Assembly (NCBI GenBank): GCA_934294965.1
Contig: CAKRAM010000070.1
Coordinates: 1-12,673 of the forward strand
DNA from: an uncultured Clostridia bacterium
GTDB taxonomy: Bacteria > Bacillota > Clostridia > Christensenellales > CAG-314
Length of the DNA: 12,673 nt
Direction: 5' to 3'
Below, piece after piece: positions 6,813 to 12,673 of the stretch (position 1 is its first letter; the number at the start of each line of letters is the position of its first letter). Under the pieces are notes generated by a model. It was not told where the DNA came from, searched no databases, and saw nothing but the letters and a program-made list of their open reading frames with translations. Both the position numbers and the translations under genes were made by a program.

Positions 6813-9800
6813 ATGAAACAATTCGTGCATCTTCACTTACACACCGAATACAGTCTTTTGGACGGAGCCACTCGCATAGACGAAATGCTTGCCAAATGCA
6901 AACAACTCAACATGCCGGCAGTGGCGGTAACCGATCACGGCAACATGTACTGCGCATGGAAGTTCCTAAACGCCGCAAAAAGCGCGGGAATCAAGCCGAT
7001 TATCGGTTGCGAATTTTACATGTGCGAAAACCTTCACGGCGTCGGCTACGAAAACAAGGAGTACTTCCACCTTATTTTGTTGGCTAAAAACAACGTGGGG
7101 TACTACAATTTGTGTCGCCTGAACTCTATTGCTTGGGTGGAAGGCTTTTACTACAAACCTCGTATCGACTTCGAAACGTTGCTAAAATACAAAGACGGTC
7201 TAATTTGTCTTTCCGCCTGTATTGCAGGGCAATTGCCGCGTTTGTTTTTGGCGGATCGTCCGGAAGACGCCTACCAACTTGCCAAAAAGTACAAAGAAGT
7301 TTTCGGCGAGGACTACTACATCGAAATTCAACGCCACGGCATAGCCGACGAAGACGCCGTTATGCCGCAACTGATAAAACTGGCGCGTGATTTGGACATC
7401 AAAGTTGTCGTTACCAACGACGTACATTACCTCAACAAGGAAGACGCCGAAATTCAGGACGTAATGCTGTGCGTGCAAATGGGCAAGTACGTGGATGACA
7501 CCGACCGTATGAAGTTCCAAGGCGAGGAGTTTTACCTAAAAGACTACGACGAAATGGCAGCGTTGTTCCCGGGGGTGCCGGACGCAATGGACACCACTTT
7601 GGAAATTGCCGAAAAGTGCAACGTGGACTTCGGCAAGGAAAAACTTTTGCCGTTGTACACGCCTCCGAGAGGAATGGATTCGGCGGAATATCTGCGCTTT
7701 TTGTTGGAAAAGGGCTTAAAGGAAAAATACCCCGATTGCACTCCGGAAATAAGGGAAAGAGTGGAATACGAGTACGACGTTATCGTTTCCATGGGCTTTG
7801 TAGACTACTACCGAATCGTTTGGGACTTTATCAACTACGCCAAAACCAATGGCATACCGGTTGGCCCCGGAAGAGGCAGCGGCGCAGGCAGCGTTATTGC
7901 TTACCTAATCGGCATAACCGAGGTAGAGCCGTTCCGCTTCAATCTGATGTTCGAACGGTTTTTGAATCCGCAACGTAAGTCCATGCCGGACTTCGACGTG
8001 GACTTCTGCATGGACAGGCGTGGCGAAGTTATCGACTACGTTCACCGCAAATACGGCAACGACAACGTTTGCCAAATCGTAACGTTCGGCACAATGGCGG
8101 CAAAAAACGCCATCAAGGACGTTGCGCGCGTTATGCGTTATTCGGTTGCCGAGGCTAACCGTTTGGCAAAAATGGTGCCGGATAACTTCAAGTATACAAT
8201 TCGCCACCTGTTGGGGCTTAAACCTTACAAAAAGCCGGAAGACACGTACGTTTCCGAAGAACTTAAACAGGCGTACGACGATCCTGCAACTCACAAACTT
8301 ATCGATATCGCAATGCGGCTGGAAGGCTCGCCCCGTCAAACGGGCATGCACGCGGCCGGCGTTGTTATTTGCCGCGAAAAAGTTGCCGATCACGTTCCTT
8401 TGCAAACCAACGGCGGTTCGCTTGCCAAGGGCGGCATTGTCACCACACAGTACAACATGACCGAGGTGGAGCAACTGGGACTGCTCAAAATGGACTTTTT
8501 GGGTTTGCGCACGCTTACCGACATCAAAAAGGCTTGCGACTACGTTATGGAAGACTACGGCGTAAAGGTGGATTTTTCCAAGTCGGACTACTCCGATCCC
8601 AACGTGTTTAACCTCATTTCGTCGGGCGACACAATGTGCATTTTCCAATTGGAAAGCGGCGGCATGTGCGACCTTATGCGTCGTATGCGCCCCACGGGCT
8701 TGGAAGAAATTATCGCAGGCATCAGTTTGTATCGTCCGGGACCGATGCAGTATATCGACGACTACATTGCCTGCAAGTTCGATAAATCCAAAATCAAATA
8801 TTTGCACCCGTCCATGGAATCCATTTTGGACGTAACAAACGGCTGTATCGTATATCAAGAGCAGGTTATGCAATTGGTAAAAAAACTTGCGGGATTTTCC
8901 ACTGCGCTTGCCGACAACGTGCGTTACGCCATGTCCAAAAAGAAAAAGGAAATGATGCAGCAACTAGGTCAGTTGTTCATTCACGGCGGAACCTGGAGCA
9001 ATGGCGAAACCGTTCCCGGATGTGTAAACAACGGCATCCCGGAGGAAACGGCAAACCAAATCTACAAGCAGTTGGACGACTTTTCGCAGTATGCGTTCAA
9101 CAAATCGCACGCAACCTGCTATGCCTATGTAACCTATCAAACGGCATGGCTCAAAAACTACTACCCGGCAGAGTTTATTTGCGCATTGCTCAATAACCGC
9201 ATAACGGATATTTCTCAAATCAAAAAGTATATGGAATATGCCAAAACCATTGGCATAGACGTTTTGCCTCCCTGCATTAACAAAAGTTTGGATTTGTTCC
9301 ACGTCGAAAACGGTGCTTTGCGTTTCGGATTGGGCGGTATAAAGAACATCGGAGTTGCGGTAGTAAAGCAAATCGTCGACGAACGCACTCGCGGCGGAGA
9401 GTTTGCGGATATGACAGACTTCTTTGAGCGTTGTAGTGAGTTTATCAACAAACGCATGGTGGAAAACCTAATCAAGGGCGGCGCGTTTGACTGCTTTAAC
9501 CGCACACGTGCCGATATGTTGCAGTGGTATAACGACGAACTTAACGAAGTTGTGGAAAGCAACAAAAAGCACGCAACGGGGCAAATTTCCATTTTCGACA
9601 TGATGCCCGAACTGAAAAGCGAAGTGCATACAGCACACGAGCAAATTAAGGAATTGCCCAAACAAATTTTGTACACCTACGAAAACGAAGTTTTGGGACT
9701 ATATATGTCCGGTTCGCCTTTGGACGAATACGACGAGTTTTCTAAAAAATTCGGTTTCGATTTCGACACAAGAGAAACCATGCCGATTACTCCGGAAGGT

Positions 9801-10355
9801 ATGGAAGACGCTGAACCCGTTCGCCCGGAAGTTGAAAAACGAGCGGTTATTACCGGCGGCATTTTGCGCGATATCCGCGTAGTAGTAGGTAAGGATAACA
9901 ACCGTATGGGCTTTGGCGTGTTGGAAGATAAGTACGACAAAATTGACGTCGGATTGTACGGCGCAACTTACGAAAAGTACAAAACTCTGTTTGCAACCGA
10001 CGCTTTCGTCGTGGTAAAAGGTATGCTTTCCGACGCGCGCGACGGCTACAAAATCACTGTGCGCGAACTTATCGATCCGCACAGCAAAGCCGCAAGTGAA
10101 CAACAAGCGGCGCGGCCCGCAATGGAAGTGCCTCAAAGCAACGTTACCCTTTGGCTAAAAATGGACGAAAGGGACGACGAAAAGTATGCCGCCGCTGTGG
10201 ACGTATTACGTCAATACGAGGGAGATGTTCCCGTCAAAATCAAACTTGAGGGCAAGGTTTTTGCCTTGGAAACAAAGGTTCGCAGGTGTGCCGGCATAGA
10301 GTACGAACTGGGGTTGATTCTCGGCGCAAAGAACGTCGTATTTTTCGAAAAATAG
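6813..10355 (+). CDS. dnaE: DNA polymerase III alpha subunit, DnaE type
   Basis: This 1180-residue replicative polymerase subunit is of normal length for DnaE and lacks the embedded exonuclease of PolC. The PHP domain opens with VHLHLHTEYSLLDGA (5-19) and VTDHGN (39-44). The polymerase core has GPGRGSGAGSV (about 352-362) and the metal-binding aspartates in PDFDVDF (392-398, Asp395 and Asp397). The third aspartate lies in MDFLGLRTLTD (Asp561). The fingers/thumb-region helix DFSQYAFNKSHA lies near residues 756-768, and GLGGIKNIG belongs to the helix-hairpin-helix area. An OB-fold (ITGGILRDIRVVV onward) spans about 1010-1090. GAGG (6804-6807) sits 5 nt before the ATG, and whiA ends 2 nt upstream. 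In many Bacillota, DnaE works beside PolC, extending primers, especially on the lagging strand; whether PolC exists here cannot be seen. Confidence 0.97.
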   Translation: MKQFVHLHLHTEYSLLDGATRIDEMLAKCKQLNMPAVAVTDHGNMYCAWKFLNAAKSAGIKPIIGCEFYMCENLHGVGYENKEYFHLILLAKNNVGYYNLCRLNSIAWVEGFYYKPRIDFETLLKYKDGLICLSACIAGQLPRLFLADRPEDAYQLAKKYKEVFGEDYYIEIQRHGIADEDAVMPQLIKLARDLDIKVVVTNDVHYLNKEDAEIQDVMLCVQMGKYVDDTDRMKFQGEEFYLKDYDEMAALFPGVPDAMDTTLEIAEKCNVDFGKEKLLPLYTPPRGMDSAEYLRFLLEKGLKEKYPDCTPEIRERVEYEYDVIVSMGFVDYYRIVWDFINYAKTNGIPVGPGRGSGAGSVIAYLIGITEVEPFRFNLMFERFLNPQRKSMPDFDVDFCMDRRGEVIDYVHRKYGNDNVCQIVTFGTMAAKNAIKDVARVMRYSVAEANRLAKMVPDNFKYTIRHLLGLKPYKKPEDTYVSEELKQAYDDPATHKLIDIAMRLEGSPRQTGMHAAGVVICREKVADHVPLQTNGGSLAKGGIVTTQYNMTEVEQLGLLKMDFLGLRTLTDIKKACDYVMEDYGVKVDFSKSDYSDPNVFNLISSGDTMCIFQLESGGMCDLMRRMRPTGLEEIIAGISLYRPGPMQYIDDYIACKFDKSKIKYLHPSMESILDVTNGCIVYQEQVMQLVKKLAGFSTALADNVRYAMSKKKKEMMQQLGQLFIHGGTWSNGETVPGCVNNGIPEETANQIYKQLDDFSQYAFNKSHATCYAYVTYQTAWLKNYYPAEFICALLNNRITDISQIKKYMEYAKTIGIDVLPPCINKSLDLFHVENGALRFGLGGIKNIGVAVVKQIVDERTRGGEFADMTDFFERCSEFINKRMVENLIKGGAFDCFNRTRADMLQWYNDELNEVVESNKKHATGQISIFDMMPELKSEVHTAHEQIKELPKQILYTYENEVLGLYMSGSPLDEYDEFSKKFGFDFDTRETMPITPEGMEDAEPVRPEVEKRAVITGGILRDIRVVVGKDNNRMGFGVLEDKYDKIDVGLYGATYEKYKTLFATDAFVVVKGMLSDARDGYKITVRELIDPHSKAASEQQAARPAMEVPQSNVTLWLKMDERDDEKYAAAVDVLRQYEGDVPVKIKLEGKVFALETKVRRCAGIEYELGLILGAKNVVFFEK

Positions 10356-10422
10356 CCGTTTTTCCGTCATACATATGCACTTATTGTAGGTTTTTTACAA
10401 AAAGCAACCTGTGGTTGACAAA

Positions 10423-10620
10423 ATGGAAAGCAAAATCGGCGCGATATTTGCCGTTTATTGGCTGATTGTCGTTGTCGGATATTCCCTTTGGTCGCTTTTT
10501 GCAAACGCTTGGGAGTACAGTTGGATTGTGTTCCCGTCGGCGGCAATGTTTTGTTGGACAATCGCCTCTATTTTGCAACTTGTCGGCTGGCAGGTTGCCG
10601 ATAGCGACAAGATAGACTAA
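10423..10620 (+). CDS. small hypothetical membrane protein
   Basis: This is a 65-residue protein starting MESKIGAIFAVYWLIVV. It has two hydrophobic segments (about 6-27 and 34-55) around a short NAWEYSW loop, then an acidic tail DSDKID. The loop followed by WIVFPSA resembles the end of two-helix domains seen in small Clostridia membrane proteins. Function is unknown. A GTG at 10411 would add four residues (MVDK); neither start has a clear ribosome site, so the ATG is preferred only by default. It lies 67 nt after dnaE without a convincing terminator in between, so it may be read through from dnaE. The balanced composition and double-TM pattern argue that it is real. Confidence 0.6.
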   Translation: MESKIGAIFAVYWLIVVVGYSLWSLFANAWEYSWIVFPSAAMFCWTIASILQLVGWQVADSDKID

Positions 10621-10644
10621 CGAACCCGTCGTGCTTTGTGTGTA

Positions 10645-10698
10645 GGCTTTCTCACCAAAGCCGAGCATTGTAGCCAATATTTTCACGTAACGCTCGGC
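10645..10698. repeat. paired stem-loops
   Basis: GGCTTT (10645-10650) pairs with AAAGCC (10657-10662) across a 6-nt loop. GCCGAGC (10660-10666) is the perfect complement of GCTCGGC (10692-10698) across 25 nt. The two stems share bases 10660-10662, so they are mutually exclusive at full length and could act as alternative folds. Neither is followed by a T-run, so this is not an ordinary terminator. Confidence 0.45.
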
Positions 10699-10777
10699 AG
10701 CAAAAGACGGATGTCTTGGCAAATTGCCTCGAATTTTGAGCGCATCAACGGGCATATCATCAAATAACGTTTTGTCT

Positions 10778-10831
10778 AAAATCCAAACGTTTCGGCAAAT
10801 GCACAAAATTCAAACGTTTCGGCATAAGGCA
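10778..10831. repeat. two-copy 27-bp tandem repeat
   Basis: Copies at 10778-10804 and 10805-10831 abut. The core CAAACGTTTCGGCA is identical at 10784-10797 and 10811-10824, and both copies begin AAAAT. Differences are confined to the pyrimidine before the core and to the last seven or so bases. The core contains the palindrome AAACGTTT. Confidence 0.7.
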
Positions 10832-10862
10832 TAATAATTGGTTTTCAAAAAATCAATTCATA

Positions 10863-10905
10863 ACAAAACAAAGAGTTCGGCGCAATGCCGAACTCTTTGT
10901 TTTGT
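10863..10905. terminator. perfect 19-bp hairpin, bidirectional intrinsic terminator
   Basis: ACAAAACAAAGAGTTCGGC (10863-10881) is fully complementary to 10887-10905 around the 5-nt loop GCAAT. A GC-rich top with an A/T-rich base gives TTTGTTTTGT-type tails on both strands. It lies between the convergent dnaE/small-protein side and the ABC operon and could end transcripts from both directions. Confidence 0.85.
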
Positions 10906-10938
10906 GATTATTGGTTACAATGTGTTTTGTGCTTGTTT

Positions 10939-10947
10939 ATTATAGCA
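10939..10947 (-). promoter_or_regulatory. candidate extended -10 element
   Basis: The - strand reads TGCTATAAT, a perfect TATAAT with the TGn extension. No fair -35 lies 17 nt upstream. Transcription would start near 10932 and meet the 10863-10905 hairpin, giving an RNA of only about 70 nt. It may be chance. Confidence 0.25.
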
Positions 10948-11052
10948 TGCTTTGCGCAAATAATTGCAGTGTACCTTGTGATTTCTTGATAGCAACGTGC
11001 TTTGTACATATCACCGATACAACCTTAACTACCAAGCGGACGTCCTGTGCTT

Positions 11053-11640
11053 TTATTTTGTCGCAAGCAGTTTGCTCAGCGCAACAAACGCGTTGTCGGT
11101 AGTTTTGTCGGCAGTGCTAAACGGTGCGGCGTTGGGACGCGTTACATTGACGGCAATGCAGTACACGTTGTTTTCGTCAAAACGAGCAAGCCCATTGAGC
11201 AGGTTTATGCCGTTTTGCTTGTCGTACACAACGATTGCGTAAGGCGTATCCTCGGACGTTACAAAGGTACATTCGCCTATGCCGAATTTATCAAGCAGTG
11301 CGCTGTTTAGCGGCGCAAACTGCATATCGGCGTGGCTTGTCGGCATTTTGTCCGCGTTCATAACAATCAAGTCCGCTGTAATAAGTGCGGTGGTGGTGAA
11401 TTGCGCCGAGTAGTATTTGTCCGTTTCCGAAGCGGAAACAACGCTTGTCGTTATGCCGTTCAGGGCAATTTTATCTTTGATTTTGGCTTCGTCGCTTGCT
11501 TCCGCCGTCAAAAACAGCGTAATTTTTTCGGTGTCGGCGGGTTTTGTTATCGAGCCGAAAACAAACGACCACAAAACTATGGATGCAATTATGATAAGCA
11601 CAAACCATTTTGCGCTGTACGATAGGATGTTCTTATTCAT
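11053..11640 (-). CDS. membrane-anchored protein with extracytoplasmic domain, possibly substrate-binding-like
   Basis: This is a 195-residue protein. Residues 11-30 form a single N-terminal TM segment after MNKNILSYSAK, with the remainder expected outside the membrane. The exterior part starts EKITLFLTAE (38-47) and contains DLIVMNADKMP (90-100) and the strand TPYAIVVYD (132-140). That strand/helix alternation recalls a cut-down periplasmic-binding fold, about half the length of a normal binding protein. I cannot assign a family with certainty. It is the third gene of the ABC operon, overlapping the preceding gene by 8 nt. GAGGCGG lies just upstream of its ATG, so translation is likely coupled. 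It might replace or assist the binding protein of the ABC system; that is inference from position. The operon probably ends at 10863-10905. Confidence 0.72.
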   Translation of the reverse strand: MNKNILSYSAKWFVLIIIASIVLWSFVFGSITKPADTEKITLFLTAEASDEAKIKDKIALNGITTSVVSASETDKYYSAQFTTTALITADLIVMNADKMPTSHADMQFAPLNSALLDKFGIGECTFVTSEDTPYAIVVYDKQNGINLLNGLARFDENNVYCIAVNVTRPNAAPFSTADKTTDNAFVALSKLLATK

Positions 11641-12103
11641 TTTCCGCCTCGTAACCGCAAACGTATTTGTCTATAACAAGTAGTTTTGTTGTGCTTTTGT
11701 CTATTGTTTTGCCCTCAAACAGGTACAGCAAACGTTCTCCGTCGTCGGTATCGGCAGTGATCGGGTAAAAAGTCAATCCGCCGCTCGTGGTGGTGTTTTT
11801 GTCAACCGTCAAACTTTTTACGGATATTTCTCTTGGCTGTTTTTCGGTCATTTGTTTTACGAATTTTTGCTTTTTGGCGTTCAGCGAAATTATTTGCACA
11901 ACGTAAATGCAAACGCATCCGATTGCAGCAGTGCATATCGTTGCGATTGTTTGCGCAAAAGCGCGTCCAAGCGTTTTCCAAAAAACAACGGCAAGCACGG
12001 CTAAGGCAAGCAGTGTAACGCAAAAAGCGACAAGCGCCGTTATGTATTTTTTTCGCAAAGCCGAAAATTTGTCGGCTTCGCCTGCGTCAAATAAGTGTTT
12101 CAA
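11633..12103 (-). CDS. unrecognised two-TM protein of the ABC operon, TTG start
   Basis: This is a 156-residue protein. A charged N-terminus (MKHLFDAGEADKFSALRKKY) precedes TM segments at about 20-42 and 50-74. A soluble, strand-rich tail (75-156) contains SGGLTFYPITADTDDGERLL (107-126). With two TMs, both ends should be cytoplasmic. It is far too short for an ABC permease and lacks an EAA loop. The start is the TTG at 12103 because GGAG lies 7 nt upstream; an in-frame ATG at 12133 would lengthen it by ten residues deep inside the ATPase gene and has no site. It overlaps the ATPase by 17 nt and the next gene by 8 nt. Function unknown; a regulatory or assembly role for the ATPase is only suggested by context. 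Confidence 0.72.
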   Translation of the reverse strand: MKHLFDAGEADKFSALRKKYITALVAFCVTLLALAVLAVVFWKTLGRAFAQTIATICTAAIGCVCIYVVQIISLNAKKQKFVKQMTEKQPREISVKSLTVDKNTTTSGGLTFYPITADTDDGERLLYLFEGKTIDKSTTKLLVIDKYVCGYEAENE

Positions 12104-12673
12104 TTGTTTTCTCCGTAAGATTTTGCAGCACAAAGCCGTCCTTGTTCGACATAACTTCGTCTGCCGCGCCTTGTTGAACTATTGCGCCGTTGTCCATTGC
12201 AATCACAAAGTCAGCCAAATGCCTTGCTTCGGATGCGTTGTGAGTGACGTAAACGATGTTGATATTCAGCATTTTGTGCAATTTTGCAAGCAGCATAGAC
12301 ATTCCTGCCCTCAAATTTTGGTCCAGGTTGGACATCGGTTCGTCCAAAAGGATAATTTCCGGGCGCTTTACCAACGCTCGAGCCATCGCCACGCGCTGCT
12401 GCTGTCCGCCGGAAAGTTGGCGCGGTCTTCTGGACGAAAGTTGCTCAAGTCCCACAAGTTTGCAAGTTTCTTCCACGCGCCTACGAATTTCGTCGGCAGG
12501 TATACGTTGCAGTTTTAGCGGATACGCCACGTTGTCGAACACCGTCAAGTGCGGATATAGCGCGTATTCTTGTGATAGGTATGATATGTTCCGTTCCGCA
12601 GCCGTTTTGTCGGTAACGTCGGTATCGTCAAACAAAATTTGCCCGTCGTCCGGGCGTGCAAGACCTGCCAACG
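12087..12673 (-). CDS. MalK/UgpC-like ABC transporter ATPase, 5' end outside window, lacking a TOBE domain
   Basis: At least 194 residues of an ABC nucleotide-binding domain are visible; the Walker A part lies beyond the window edge. In visible numbering, the segment after it has the Q-loop region SQEYALYPHLTVFDNVAYPL (33-52, Gln34), typical of the MalK/UgpC/PotA group. The signature LSGGQQQR (86-93), Walker B IILLDEP (106-112, Glu111), D-loop SNLD (114-117) and H-loop His144 in YVTHN follow, where Asn replaces the usual Asp after His. All hydrolysis residues in view are intact. The protein ends about 50 residues after the H-loop, at KTIETLI, whereas MalK-type ATPases usually carry another 120-150 residues of TOBE/regulatory domain. 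Its permeases are not in the window. It is coupled to two small membrane proteins downstream. Solute import is likely; the substrate is unknown. Confidence 0.88.
   Translation of the reverse strand, partial: LAGLARPDDGQILFDDTDVTDKTAAERNISYLSQEYALYPHLTVFDNVAYPLKLQRIPADEIRRRVEETCKLVGLEQLSSRRPRQLSGGQQQRVAMARALVKRPEIILLDEPMSNLDQNLRAGMSMLLAKLHKMLNINIVYVTHNASEARHLADFVIAMDNGAIVQQGAADEVMSNKDGFVLQNLTEKTIETLI
12101..12114 (-). promoter_or_regulatory. ribosome binding site selecting a TTG start
   Basis: On the - strand GGAG (12114-12111) lies 7 nt before TTG (12103-12101), inside the 3' end of the ATPase gene. This fixes the start of the two-TM protein. Confidence 0.7.

Larger units (their letters stand above)
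10621..10862. other. non-coding gap with tandem repeat and stem-loops
   Basis: There is no supported gene in these 242 nt. They contain a GGCTTT/AAAGCC hairpin, a 7-bp inverted repeat, a 27-bp tandem duplication, and a weak A/T stem ATTGGTTTT/AAAATCAAT near 10837-10857. A - strand frame across 10640-10790 reads in a protein-like way (see findings), but it lacks a start signal and runs antisense into the small membrane gene. Confidence 0.45.

Noticed and set aside
7905..8963. 352-codon open frame on the - strand
   Set aside because: It is entirely antisense to the dnaE catalytic core, whose motifs are unmistakable, and has a His/Val-rich shadow composition.
10339..10363. Palindrome TATTTTTCGAAAAATA at the end of dnaE, followed by a T5 run, as a terminator
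   Set aside because: The stem is almost all A/T and encodes the last residues of DnaE; it is too weak to call an intrinsic terminator.
10910..11020. Recurring GTGnTTTGTG-like words as a repeat array
   Set aside because: Similarity is short and imperfect and the spacing irregular; this is compatible with a T/G-rich composition. No CRISPR-like repeat/spacer pattern exists anywhere in the window.

Overview
The window looks like a chromosomal segment of an uncultured anaerobic member of the Bacillota, probably Clostridia. The evidence is the whiA–dnaE pair next to murB, SBP-type and MalK-like ABC genes, GGAG-type ribosome binding sites (some before TTG starts), and a monoderm-style sugar-transporter repertoire. 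GC content is moderate by eye. This taxonomic call is inference; no rRNA or other marker is present.

Layout, left to right. Bases 1-108 may be the tail of an unrecognised reading frame, followed by about 300 non-coding bases. A PfkB-type pyridoxamine kinase lies at 417-1232 (+). It faces an SLC45/GPH-like MFS transporter at 1519-3306 (-), and the two share a bidirectional hairpin terminator at 1473-1500. The transporter has a near-consensus promoter, an inverted repeat at its predicted transcription start, and an unusually long extracellular insert. A 425-base divergent intergenic region follows, holding a possible gene remnant. Next comes a tightly packed four-gene unit on the + strand: an ABC substrate-binding protein (3816-4928, TTG start), murB (4913-5869), whiA (5866-6810) and dnaE (6813-10355). 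Adjacent genes overlap by 16 bp, overlap by 4 bp, or are 2 bp apart. A small two-TM protein (10423-10620) comes after dnaE. A non-coding stretch then holds a 27-bp tandem duplication and stem-loops, and ends in a perfect 19-bp hairpin at 10863-10905. From the right edge inward on the - strand runs a coupled operon: a MalK-like ABC ATPase without a TOBE domain (cut by the window end), a two-TM protein with a soluble tail, and a one-TM protein with an extracytoplasmic domain.

How the genes fit together. The + unit joins a nutrient-uptake binding protein to cell-wall synthesis (MurB), the cell-division-linked regulator WhiA and the replicative polymerase (DnaE). The rapZ and yvcK genes that often sit between murB and whiA are absent. 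The - operon looks like part of an ABC system whose permeases lie outside the window. The binding protein at 3816 has no neighbouring permease and could be a partner, but that is only a hypothesis. The most unusual items are the TOBE-less ATPase with two unrecognised membrane-anchored proteins, the binding protein embedded ahead of murB, the long MFS insert, and the structured, repeat-bearing gap at 10621-10905.
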